From NCBI GenBank assembly GCA_025766275.1, contig JAFKAC010000121.1:62001-126000 (forward strand): 64,000 nt of DNA, given 5' to 3'. Source of the DNA: Lactarius indigo (lineage: Eukaryota; Basidiomycota; Agaricomycetes; Russulales; Russulaceae). Below the pieces are notes generated by a model that did not search any database, was not told the origin of the DNA, and worked only from the letters and a program-made list of their open reading frames with translations. The translations under genes were made by a program, and so were the position numbers. Positions 22,126-32,810 of the stretch are shown piece after piece (position 1 is the first letter of the stretch; each line of letters opens with the position of its first letter).

Positions 22126-22628
22126 GAGTGGTTGCCAAAGTGAGCGGTGGCCAGAGCGAGCAGTAGCCAGAGCGAGTGGCAGTGAGCAGCGAACAGAATG
22201 AGCAGCAGTGAGGGCAAGCAGGGGCCAGAGAGGAGAGAACAACGAGTAAGGCAGTGAGAGCACAGAAAAGGCCAGCGGTCATTGGGTGGACAACGTGAAC
22301 AGCACGCAGACTGCAGGCCTAGTCTGTGCAAAGGATGGGGGATGAGGATGGGGGATGATTGGGATGACTGGGGATCCCAGCCAGTCATTCAGACCCTCAG
22401 GCCTCAGTCTCACTGAGGGGGAGCCAGGCATACTCAGGGTTGAAGTTCGGATTCACGTGTTCATTAGCTTGGCTGACTCAGGCTACCCAAAATGGTACGA
22501 TTTCCTATTCATACTTTTGGGTGGCTTGAGCCAGCTCAATTTGGAGTGGCTCAGCTCAGCTCATCCTTTTTTGGTCAAGCTGTGCTTAGCTGAGCCAAGC
22601 CGAGCTGAGCTGAGCCACGGCAACACTA

Positions 22629-25062
22629 TCCCGGACCTGCTCACACCGCTTACAGCGATTATAAGCAGTTATAACCACTTGTCAACATTTTTTTATTTGC
22701 TGATGTGGGGGTGAGTGCCCACATAGATCCTATTTCTGTTTTAACATGACTGGGACTAACTCTCATGCTCACCGGACTATTGCACGGAAAGACTGCCCAC
22801 TAGCGAGGTGGCATCTGGTGGCTCATGTATACCCAGGTCAGTATTTTTCACATCTCATATACTGCAGCACTGTTGGTAGCCATGCTATATCCTGATCAAT
22901 TGGTGTGACTTGGAAATCGATGAAATGAGGTGAGACATAGAATGGACTTTGTCTTGATTTGTGGCACGTTATTTGTGTCAGATATGGGTGATATGCATGT
23001 ATGGATCATGTCCACTGTGTTAGCGTGCACATGCAGGTCATACCACTGCTTTATTCATGCGCAGGTCGCATACACATGCAAGCCATATGATAACATGTTT
23101 CATGCATTTGCATGGGTCATAAAACAGATTTAATCTAGGATGTATTCACATGTACATGTATTTCTCCATGATCTATATTCATGCACAAGCATATAAAATT
23201 ATCACTACCAGCCTGGGCCATATGTGGTGACTCCACTAGATCCCAATCACATTGACCACCATATCCATATGCTAAGTCATACGCAGTGTGCTGCACACAT
23301 GATCTCCTATCCCTGGCTAGCACATACATACCAGTCATGTGCCATTGTCATGTGTACAAGGATTGTGTAGTTGGTGTGCTCACCTCCCAACCCATGGGCC
23401 CTTAATGTCATCAGGAGTATCCATATTTGCGCGCACAGATGGACAACACAGTATCTGTATGCGCGCGCGCATGTGATTCCATCTGCACGCTCCAGCATTC
23501 TACTGTCACAATCAAGTTACTGAACTCCCCCAAAATTTCTTAGCCTTATTAGTAGTATTCTAATCATGTTTACCTGGTATGGAACCAAGGAAATCATCAT
23601 GAGAGACCTGATATAGCCATCATCTTAATATGCAACATATTTCACCAGTGAACCCAAGTGTCAAGTTGTCAACAATGTTGTGGACAGCTCCCCCACCTCT
23701 GTGGCACCTCGAAAACATCGTGAGAGCTGCCAGTTGTGCATATGGGTCCCTCCATTAACAATGTTTACAACCTTCTCAAGATCAGCTCAGATGGGGGCCA
23801 CAGATTACCAAATTGGTGCATGACCGACCTTAAATTATGATGTTATTATACGCGTTTTGGATCTTATGATAAAGGCACAGGGAGCTTTACTTGATGGTAA
23901 GTTGCCTTTATCTGGGGACTGTTCTGACATTAACCATCATGGGTGTCAAGTTCCACCATGGAACGTATACATCGCTTGGTGAGTAAATTCTTCTTATCCA
24001 GAAGTGGAGGGTGAAATACCATCATGTTTCAAATTGAGTGACCAGGTTCAATCAAGAAGGGCAATTGAAAATATGACATTCCGCTTTGCGATGCTGAGGT
24101 ATGCACTCTGGCACTCATAGCCATTGTCCTGGTTGGTGTCATTTCTGACCTTTTATTGATCAGCACATTGCAATACTCGTTTCAATCTACAAGGCAGACA
24201 AGTACAAATACCTGAAGCAGAAACTTGACAACAGCTGGGAACAGGTGCTCTTGAACCAATGTACCGATCCATTTCCTTTCTTCACCCTTTGGTATGTACA
24301 CACATATATGATGCCTGCACAGTCCACAATGGTAAGCCTCAAGTTCTCACTCTCACATCTGTGATACGATCTAACACCAGATGTTATTACAGGCTCTGCA
24401 ATTTGGGTCTACCTTTTTCCTGTCCAGTCCTCTAATTATTGTGTGGATCCATGTAGTGGCATGGTATGCACATCATGAAAACTGCAAGGTGTTTGGCTTT
24501 GGAGTTAGGTGACTTAAATACTTTGTCTTTGAGGTTTAAGGGCTTTGTCTTTTTTTCAAGTGGCTTTTCTCTCTTTCTTGGACTTTAACTTTGGAGGTTA
24601 AGTACTTTTGTTTTTGTGAGGACTTCAGGGAACTTTGGGGCTGGTCAAATGGTTCACATCATCCAGGGCTGGGCCTGGGAGCGCGCACGAACACAAGCAT
24701 TCCTCTCCTCACTGGCTGACTCAAGGTGCTCAACACTGTCCTCACAAACTCGGAGGGAGAGAGGTGTGGGATTGATAAATGAAGAAATACATCAATATTA
24801 CATGGCACGAGGGGGTGTGCAACCTTGTTACTCAGTATGCCCCCATATTCCTCAAGTGGCCTCCTGCAGATCTAGCCCAGGAGGACCTGGATGTACTCCA
24901 CACACCGCTCCTTGCATGTGCCAGTGTGTCTTGGCTATTCTCACAGCTGCTCAGCACACTATACACAGCATTACCGCACCTGTCTGACACACTTAGTATC
25001 CTCACAGTGCCCAAGTTGCTCATGGAACTCACATCTGAATTGCAGGACATCGTTTGCACAAC
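22629..25062. other. Mostly non-coding; possible relic of a multi-exon gene at 23945-24465 (+)
   Basis: 22629-23900 shows no gene, only CATG-rich sequence. At 23945-24465 short open exons are joined by good splice sites: VPPWNVYIAW, intron GTGAGTAA...ATCCAG, EVEGEIPSCFKLSDQVQSRR, intron GTATGCAC...TGATCAG, HIAILVSIYKADKYKYLKQK, then a third intron and ALQFGSTFFLSSPLIIVWIH. I do not recognise it. 24466-25062 has two short overlapping ORFs without family features. Confidence 0.3.
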
Positions 25063-26185
25063 TCAGCTTGGACTTTCAGATGCCCCTTCCACTGCTGTCT
25101 GAAGGTGCCATGCACTACAACAACAATTAGATGGGAATACCACTGTTAATATACTAGTCTCCCACAAGTTCGTGTCAGGTGGACAAGGATATCTGCCATT
25201 CTTCTGGAAATAATCGACCAGGGTCATAGAATTAGTTCTGATGTCACCAAAGTAGACAGTCTGGCCTCCTTTCCAGAGCAACAGAGGTCTGTCAAATTCT
25301 TGGAACAACTTTGCTGAAGGCTGGTGGATACTGAAACCAATATAAAGTTAGCATACAAAACAACAAGAATGTTCACTGACTGCAATCGTCTAATTCGCAC
25401 AGGAAGCTAGCAATAGCCCAAGCGCTCGTGAATCGAGTCCAGAAGTTGGTTCATCCAAAAACAGGAGCAATTTCAGCTTTCATGACGTCATTATCAAGTA
25501 GACTTGGGATGGGGTTCTATGTTACGCACCTTGGCCATGAGCTCCACTCCAATGGTCATCCAATTCCAGTGTTTGAGACCAAGTGAGCCCGCAACAACAT
25601 TGGCATATTTATCCAGGCTGCACACTTTAAGAACCGTGCTGATGCTAAACACAGTCTGTTGATACAGGTTCAGAGATACTTGTCAACAATCACTCACTAT
25701 GCTTCTTTCTCTTTCAGAGGTACTGTGGGTGGCTGTTGTAGTTTGGTGGAGAAGAGTAGGGCTTTGCAGACAGTAGTCTGAGCCAAATGTGTATCCGTCT
25801 GTTGAATGCACCCTTTGTAGAAACCTGGCACATGAGAATCGGAATGAACAATGAAACAGAATTCAAGCTCACATCTGTGCTTGGAAATTGCTCAGTAAGG
25901 GCCTGGGAACCATCTGACCAGCCTCTCACTGCCAACAACACCAGCTGCTTGGTGCTCTGCAAGGACATTCAACAGTGTGGTCTGAAGATAAAACATGAGT
26001 GCAGATTTGTGTTTCTATATCTGGAGTCCACCAACCTTCCCTTCTCCAGATTCTCCCATGAGGGCTGTGAGCTTCCCAGGTGCAACACAGCCAGAAACGT
26101 CCTCCAGGAGGTGACGGGTGTTGCCCTTTCCTAGTCAAACATCATACTTGAGGTGCCTCCATGTGAATAGATCTGACATCATGGG

Positions 26186-27694
26186 TAGTGATTTCCCGGC
26201 CCGGCCCAGCCCTATGATTGGGGTCACGGCCCGGCTTTAGGTGGCCCATGGCCTCACAATGTGGAGGCCTGAGCCTCTGCCTGCAGCCTGTGACAGCTTC
26301 GGCCTGACACGGCCAGAAAGCTCACGGCTTAGGCTTGCCATGGCCAGAAAGCCACGGCTTCATCACAACCGAGTCCCTGATAGCTACTAAATCTGCAGGG
26401 TTTGGGGTAGGGTGGGTGGAATGTCACTGAGTGTCGCGCAGGCCTCTGCGGGGCGTGAGATATCATAGACAGGTGTGTAGCGGTTGCGGAAGTGTCTTAA
26501 TCGAAGAGCTAAAGCCGCGCGCAAGTGCAGCGAGGTTGGGAACATGAATTGGGTTGGTCGGTTGCAGGCAGTCGGAAACAGTCGCGCACGCTTCAGCGCA
26601 GCGCGAAACTTCGTAGAGGCGGCCGCAGAAGTCGGAAACGCGTTGGGATTGAGTCTCTAAGGCCGCGCGCAAGTGCGGCATGCTTGGGAACGTGGGAGAT
26701 GAACCTTGCTGAACTCAAAAGTCCGAAGTCTGTGGGGGGAAGTCTAATATTAGAAGTCTAACGTGTGAGGTTGTAGTTACATGAGGTGTATACCGGGGAA
26801 AGTGGGCTAAGGTACAGGGTGCATTAGATAACAAGGGAGAGGGAATGCTAAAACGCAAAGGGAGGAATCTAGTGAAATGCACTACAATGATACCTGGGGA
26901 TGTGAAACTGCTCGCGCAGGCCTCTATGAGGCATGGAATATCATACATAGGTACGTGGTAATTGTGTACACATCTGTGCCAAATTTCTAAGGCCGCGCGT
27001 GAGTGCATGTGAGGTTGGGAGAGGGTACACAGGCCTGCAGGGTCAGGTGGTGGAAGATGGTCAGAAATCGTCGCGCACGCTTCTGCACAGCATGAGACGT
27101 CGTATTGGTGGCTGCCTGGGCAGGTAATATGTCAGAGTTTAAAAGCTAAGCCCGCACACGAGTGCGGCGGGGTCGGAAGAGGGTATAGAGAACCAGCTGG
27201 GTCAGGTGATCGAAGGTAGTCGGAAACAGTCACGCACATTTCTGTGCAGCACCAAACATCGTATCGGTGGCTGCCTTGGTTTAGAATGTGTCAAGTTTGA
27301 GTAGCTAAGCCCGTGTGTGAGTGCGGCATGCTGGGGAATGCAAGGGGCAAGCTACACTGAACTCTGGAGTCTGAGGGGGAAAGCTTATGCTATCACCTTT
27401 GTCAAAGGTGTAAATGTTGTAAATACATGAACTATATACTAGGGAAGGAAAGAAGAAATGGAGCGGCAAGATGAAGGGAGTGAAAGTTTCATTCAAGGGA
27501 CCCTCAGTTCTGGGCCTAGAGACGGACGGCCCCAAAGACGAAAGCCGGGGCTGCAGGCTGTGCAAGTGGCCTTCCAAATTTGAAGCCTGAGCCTTGGGCC
27601 CTTCCAGGCTGCCTCCTCGGCCCAGCCCAGTCCGGCTTCTGAAGTGCCGGCTTAGGCTGGCTTCCGGCCTATGAGCTGGGCTGGGAAATCAATA
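26186..27694. mobile_element. Non-autonomous hAT-like element (1509 bp) inside the ABC pseudogene
   Basis: The left end TAGTGATTTCCCGGCCC and right end (reverse complement) TATTGATTTCCCAGCCC form imperfect terminal inverted repeats. The flanks ATCATGGG (26178-26185) and TTCATGGG (27695-27702) match at 7 of 8 bases, the duplication length of hAT elements. The ends are CGGCCCGGCC-rich, and the middle is a GC-rich tandem repeat. No transposase is encoded. Confidence 0.75.
26430..27350. repeat. GC-rich tandem repeat (about 4-5 units) inside the non-autonomous element
   Basis: Recurring blocks are CGCGCANGCTTCTGCGCAGCG and CTAAGGCCGCGCGCAAGTGC, the latter with a GCCGC/GCGGC stem. On the minus strand each unit can encode a similar peptide (YEVSRCAEACATVSDCL, YDVSCCAEACATISDHL, YDVWCCTEMCVTVSDYL). 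The same module recurs in the foldback element at 47858-49181. Confidence 0.7.
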
Positions 27695-27895
27695 TTCATG
27701 GGAACAGTGACATCCATGTCAGATTTCCCACTGGCACTCTCACCATGCATCTCTGTAGAGAAGCCACAATTGAGTGTGTGGCCAGTGTGCCGAGTGATCG
27801 GCACAGGCCACAGCACTGAGATGGCAGCTCGCCCACATGGACGAGCTGTGGCCTTGCCACTATGAATACACATCACAACTGTGATTGTGATCAAC

Positions 27896-28100
27896 TGAGG
27901 TGTTTTAGAACCTCATAGACACTTATAGATATTTCCAATTACTATAGCTTAAGATGTATTTAAGCTGCACACACTCCTTTACAATACAGACAGTTCTCAG
28001 AACAGTTCTCAGTTGTAGTATTAGTCTCTCATACAGATAAGCTTAAGTACACTGTAATAAAACCCAATCCCTGCGCGTCAATCTCCTCAATCACACCTCA
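27896..28100 (+). repeat. Possible short solo LTR or LTR-like element (205 bp)
   Basis: It begins TGAGGTGT and ends ACACCTCA, an 8-bp terminal inverted repeat of TG...CA type. Inside are a TATTTAAG box and an AATAAAA signal in the right order. No target duplication was found (TCAAC versus CAGCT), so the call is tentative. Confidence 0.35.
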
Positions 28101-29637
28101 CAGCTCTGGAATGCCTTTCTCCTCATCAACCATCCTGGCTTTCTCCTGGGCATCATGCATGCAGATACTGAAGTGCTTACCAAAGAAGTTCTGCATGTGA
28201 TGTATCTCAGGCTGTGTTTTCTCCCACTCACTCTCTGCTGCCATAGCCTCATTGGGGCCACTGATGCTTTTTGCACACAACACCACACCATTTTCATGGC
28301 ATGATATTGTGTGTATCCCACTTGGAGAAGGGGTTGGTACTGCAAATGTGCTGTAGATGACAGGTAATGGAAAGGAGAATTATGTAGTGCTAAAAGGTGG
28401 CCTGGGTGGAGAGCTTGTTCTCCCAAGCTAGATCAGTGTAGTTTCTGAGCTTCTGATGTACTGTGATGTCCACACACATATAACATTACTGTTGCTACCA
28501 TTGAAGTCTTGTGCTCACATTCTTCTTCACATTGTGATATTTCTCTTAGAAGGACTACGTTGTGTTTCTATATGCATGCTGTCATGGAACCTGAAATTGT
28601 TACTGCCAATGGTCAAGGTTGTCTGAGGTCTGTAGGCTACATATGAGCTGCCACACAAATGTGGTGCAATTGTGGTCTAGTCTGCACTTGTGCCTAGTAC
28701 TTGATAATTTGATGAATTCCACTCCCTGAAAACATGAACTACCCCTGCTGCGCACTGTATCATGGAACTTGTACTCTTCACTTGAAGCACCTGGAATAGA
28801 AGCACGAACTGACTTTGGTCTTGCTGTGCAAGGGTGCACAACAATGGTGCAGTCGCTAGTGCATGCATACTTCCAGCTGTCATTAGTTATGCTTGGTATT
28901 TCTGGTGGACTTGTGTGCTGTTAATGTGCAAATTTCTGCAGGCCTGGTAAATGCAGTCAGTAACTGGGAAAGTCGTCAACAGGGTGTATGCATAACACAG
29001 GAGCCTGCCCAATGTGGCTCATTTGCTAACACATCTGCTCATGGGGACTACCTTTGTGGGTATTGCAAAACCTCCCTCTGGCCACCTCCAGCTATTCGAG
29101 TGGATCTGATGCATTTTTTTTACCCTCTTTACAAGCCAAGGAAGAAAGAGAATAAGACTATTGCAAGATTTCGAGGACAGATTATTTACCAACTATCCAA
29201 ACAACAAAATTTGAGCAGTGGCAGCAATGATCACCTTGTGTTTTTGATACTTTCTACACCAGACTGATAGCATGCAAGGGAATCTGGAAATCTTCACACC
29301 ACCATATGCTGATGTACAGAACCCATCCACAGAGAAACATAAAAACATTAAGAGTGTTTTTCAACCCAACAAAACAAATTGACATTCTACTTTTAGGTTG
29401 ATGGCGTTTTGAAAGGAAAATGAAAGATGTTTCATTGTATTCTGTAGAGAGAAAATATGTAAAATACTAGTCTACCCATTTTCACAATAATAGATAAAAT
29501 GATCACAAGCTATCATAGACAGCAACATAGACAGCAAAAAACAAGGTCTTGGTCGATGGATTTGATTCCTAGTATAATCATATCACATGTGATTTTATCC
29601 ACCATTACACAGACACCTTGCTTGACTTGTTGACCCT
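28101..29637. other. No recognisable gene
   Basis: Short ORFs at 28098-28426 (-), 28677-28883 (-) and 28893-29267 (+) overlap one another or lack family motifs. The 29280-29637 stretch is AT-rich. I see no element ends here. Confidence 0.4.
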
Positions 29638-32347
29638 TTATTCCAACTCCATGCTGGCGTCGGAGTCTTCTTCAACTGGACTCTCCACTGATATCTGAAT
29701 GCTAGTTGCATTCTGGACCAGCTTTCCATTGACCCCAATTTGTACTGTAGGTTTGTTGTTGTCCTGGGGGATGTGTGTCCATTTTGGTCCTTTTACTCTT
29801 TTTGTATTCCATATCCGGTCTGTGTCTGTAAGGGGAAGCCATTTAAATGTCTTGAATACCTGCCAGAATGTGTTTCGAACGACCTGAGCACTATCTGTGC
29901 TCAGGTCTTCCATCATGGTATTCCACTCCTGGAAGTATCGCATTCGGGGGAAGTTTTGGAATCGAATTGGTGGTTTGAAGCCTTTCGGTGGAAAGTACCT
30001 CTCAAACTGCAGCTCTTCCCATTTGTGTGGTTCTACCACCTTCACCACAACTTGAGAGAATAGTCGACTGAGATTTGTGTCCTGGAAAACCTCAACTGTT
30101 GCTTCTCGCCGCTCTTGCTCAGTCAGCAGCAGGTGGCTTGCCTCTCTATTGGAGCGGTGATTTGGTGCATTTTCGAAAAGGTCATAGGGGAACTGCCTCC
30201 ATATCCGAGAAACCACATCGTCAATTGTTTCTTGTGGACTGCCAAGATCTTCATCCATGTGGTATTGCTGATGTGCCACAATATCTGGCCCTGTCTCTTG
30301 GGGAATTCCTGACATTTGAATCCCTTGGTCTGCCAAGATTGTGTTTCGAGCAGCCAGCACCTCCCTATCCACCACTTGCCGAACATCCACTGGAACCTTT
30401 CGACGATTCTGTATCCGGTTGTTATTTCGCTCCATAGGGTTCCCATGCCATGTCTTGACATTAAAGGCAATCTTCAAGTCTTGATCCGTGTGGACACGAT
30501 ATAGACGTTGGATGCAGTTCATAGATACTTTGTTTCCTCCCCCCATCCGAAGTGTAGGCTGCGCGCCATCCTGTAGCCAAACCCCAGATATAAAGTAGAG
30601 CCCATGGTCCAGCATTATTGGGACTGGATCTTCATCTTCATCGGAATCCAGGTAGTCCATGGATAGATCGTCAAGGTACAAGTTCCAGCAGCATGTGGAG
30701 GTGAGCTCGTTCTCTGCTTGTCCTTCTGCTGGTTGAGAGTTGAGGGAATTGAGCATATAAATGAGGATTGCACCCAGAGTGAGTGATGAATGTATAGTTC
30801 TGGATATTGGTGGTGATTCATTTAAGAGTTTCAACGCATGATAGATTGCCCCCATGCGGAAATATTTGAAGTGCCTTTGCAAATGTTTTGAGAATAGCCC
30901 ACAGGACACAATGGAATCACTTACCACCACACATTTGGTGACACTGAAATTGTCCATGACCTCAGCAAATCATGGGGGGGATCTCGGAGAGCATTTCTAG
31001 CAAGTTTCATAGGAACTCGAATTTCGAGGCGCGCGCAACCCTCTTGAGCAGGTTGTTGAGAGTTTCCACAGCAAGATTTATATGTTGTAGACATATTTAG
31101 AAGATCTGCCAGAAGCTTCTCAAGTTTTTTTGGGAAGAGGTCCCCACAGTACCTCCGCCTCCAGAGTCCAGTGTGGAGTTGATATGTTGGACACTTGTCA
31201 GTTGTGTAGACATTGATATACTCCACTCCATGCCTTGTTCCAAACTGTCCTGGTTCACAACGGAACCCTGCAAAGTCATCCAGCTGTGCAACATTGTCCA
31301 GATGGAATGTTCTTCGGCCTTGCAAAGCCTGTATTTCCTCAGGTTCCAGAGTAGGCAGGATGTACTTGAGGATGGCTGAGTGGGAGAATTTCGACCACTT
31401 GACCACCATTCCTGGGTCATAGACTTCTAACCCAACATCCACTAGCCAATTGCTTGGGTCCAGCCGACGCATATCCACGTTGTCAAAGAAGGTTTCAAAT
31501 GCTTCTTCTGGCTGCTGGCCACCCTCTTCATGAGCAGTTCCACCTTTGAGGCCTCTAAGTTCATGACAAAAGTATGCACCCTTGAATGCATCAATGCAAC
31601 CAAGCCGCTGAATAAGTGCTGAGCAGAACGGTACCAGATGCATAGATGGCACTGCAATAGATCCAAGGTGAAGGCGACCAGTAGTATCCTTTGCTTGTTG
31701 GATTGCACTCTTGTAGTCAACAGGCCAGTGACTTGCATGAGATGGTATCACCTGCATCACTGCTGGCCGTATGCACTCATCATAAAGCTGTGCAAGCTGG
31801 GCTGATGTCAACACTGGCTGTGCAGCATCATTGTACAGTGCTGGGAAGAAAACCCTGGTAATGTGGCGGTGCTCCACTGTTCCAAGGCCACAGTTCGGGA
31901 TCTTGTTAAGCGGGACATACTGCTCCCTTCCCTATCCATTACAAAGAAACCAGGTTATTCACAAATCATATGACACCCATAAAGTGCACTCACCCCTCGG
32001 TAGATTGGACCAAGCACATGATTGGGCTTCTTCAATGTGTCCCTGAAGCTAGGAACTGGATAAACATTGAATGCGGCAGTAAAAGGCAAGTTGCGTGTAA
32101 TCCCAATTGCAGAGTCAAAGTCCCTTGTGAACTGCGGATTTTCTGGGTGTTGCAAGCCTAGACGTGCATTCACTAGAACCCTGTGAGGGGTTTTTGTATT
32201 CCCATGCTCTACCATTGTTCGGCCACACAATGCAACATTAATGAACTCCATTGGATCTGGGGATGCCATTGACTCTTGCATGGCTCTGGTGAACTGCGAG
32301 AGACTAAGCTGTTCTGTGTCCAAGGTCTCGTGTGGGAAGTGTCTCAT
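29638..32347 (-). CDS. Unrecognised three-exon protein (about 863 residues), open throughout
   Basis: Exon 1 is 32347-31994 (MRHFPHETLDTEQL to GPIYRG), then a clear 62-nt intron (GTGAGTGC...GGATAG). Exon 2 is 31931-31017. Exon 3 is 30960-29638 (VMDNFSVTKC to SDASMELE). The second junction is less certain: a 56-nt intron (GTTCCT...CTGAG, 31016-30961) keeps phase 0, but a frameshift in the C7 run near 30975 is an alternative. Notable segments are GRTMVEHGNTKTPHRVLVNA, RDFDSAIGITRNLPFTAAFN, EYINVYTTDKCPTYQLHTGL and LWRRRYCGDLFPKKLEKLL. No signal peptide, membrane span or catalytic motif is evident. The C-terminus is acidic. From memory it resembles a multi-copy hypothetical family of Agaricomycetes; function unknown. 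It may be TE cargo or a domesticated gene. Confidence 0.7.
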
Positions 32348-32810
32348 GTTTCCCTGCTGTTATGATGATTTGACTGGTTTATCAAAAGAGTACAAGAGCG
32401 GAGAGTTGGGAGAATGGAGGGAAAAAGAAAGAGGCAGAGGGTCTCTCTCCCAACACACCAAGACTTTTATAATATTAGAGGGACCAAGAATAGGCTGCTC
32501 CCACATGGCTAGCCGAGATGAGACAGCAACCAAGAATTCATTTGTACCCAAAGTTTTCTAGAAATATCATTTACGTTCTTGGATAGGTGGTCTAACCATA
32601 TTGTAATAGAAATTGGAAGATTGGGTATCAAGCCAGATATTGGGGAAATGTCCATATCTACAAATAGATCACACACCCAAATATAACTTCAGCTGAAACC
32701 AAAACCTGAAGCTTGGTTTTATACCAACCAAGCTAAGAGAGATATCCACAACACTGCACTTCACATAAGAAACCTCTGGGAAGGTATTCACAAAGTGCCA
32801 TGAAGACCAT
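32348..32810. other. Upstream spacer of the 29638-32347 gene
   Basis: No gene is seen. A small hairpin (GCTTGGTT with AACCAAGC) lies near 32712-32735, just before the satellite. Confidence 0.4.

Larger units (their letters stand above)
9128..22628 (+). mobile_element. hAT DNA transposon, enlarged by nested LTR insertions (proposed limits)
   Basis: The left end reads TAGTGTTGCCATGGCTCGGC. The reverse complement of the right end reads TAGTGTTGCCGTGGCTCAGC. Both ends continue into dense GGCTCAGCT / AGCTGAGCC subterminal repeats (9140-9300; 22480-22615), typical transposase-binding clusters of hAT elements. Between them lies an intact hAT transposase gene (18123-21491) in plus orientation. Subtracting the three LTR insertions with their duplications (7553 bp) leaves about 5.95 kb, reasonable for a hAT element carrying minisatellites. 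The 8-bp duplication expected of hAT is not clear: flanks are GTCCTCGA and TCCCGGAC. Pairing of these two ends is therefore inferred. Confidence 0.6.
25128..27895 (-). pseudogene. PDR-type (ABCG) drug-resistance ABC transporter, second nucleotide-binding domain, decayed
   Basis: Minus-strand pieces in correct order: SDLFTWRHLKYDV (about 26175), RHLLEDVSGCVAPGKLTALM, Walker A GESGEGK split by an intron (GTTGGT...TTCAG) from TTLLNVLAEHQAAG, then CIQQTDTHLAQTTVCKALLF, a signature-like SLDKYANVVAGSLG, Walker B / D-loop LLFLDEPTSGLDS, and after an intron [18 protein letters not shown] with [14 protein letters not shown] and [12 protein letters not shown] near the end marks the second NBD of fungal PDR pumps, which export drugs across the plasma membrane. 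Membrane segments are absent, and frames shift or stop between 25340 and 25700. A transposon (26186-27694) splits the linker from MHGESASGKSDMDVTVPM (27703-27895). Dead gene fragment. Confidence 0.8.

Noticed and set aside
21468..22388. Large Pro/Cys/His or Gly/Ser ORFs over the hAT 3' region
   Set aside because: All frames are open because of the GGC/AGC minisatellite; no domain, and they overlap one another.
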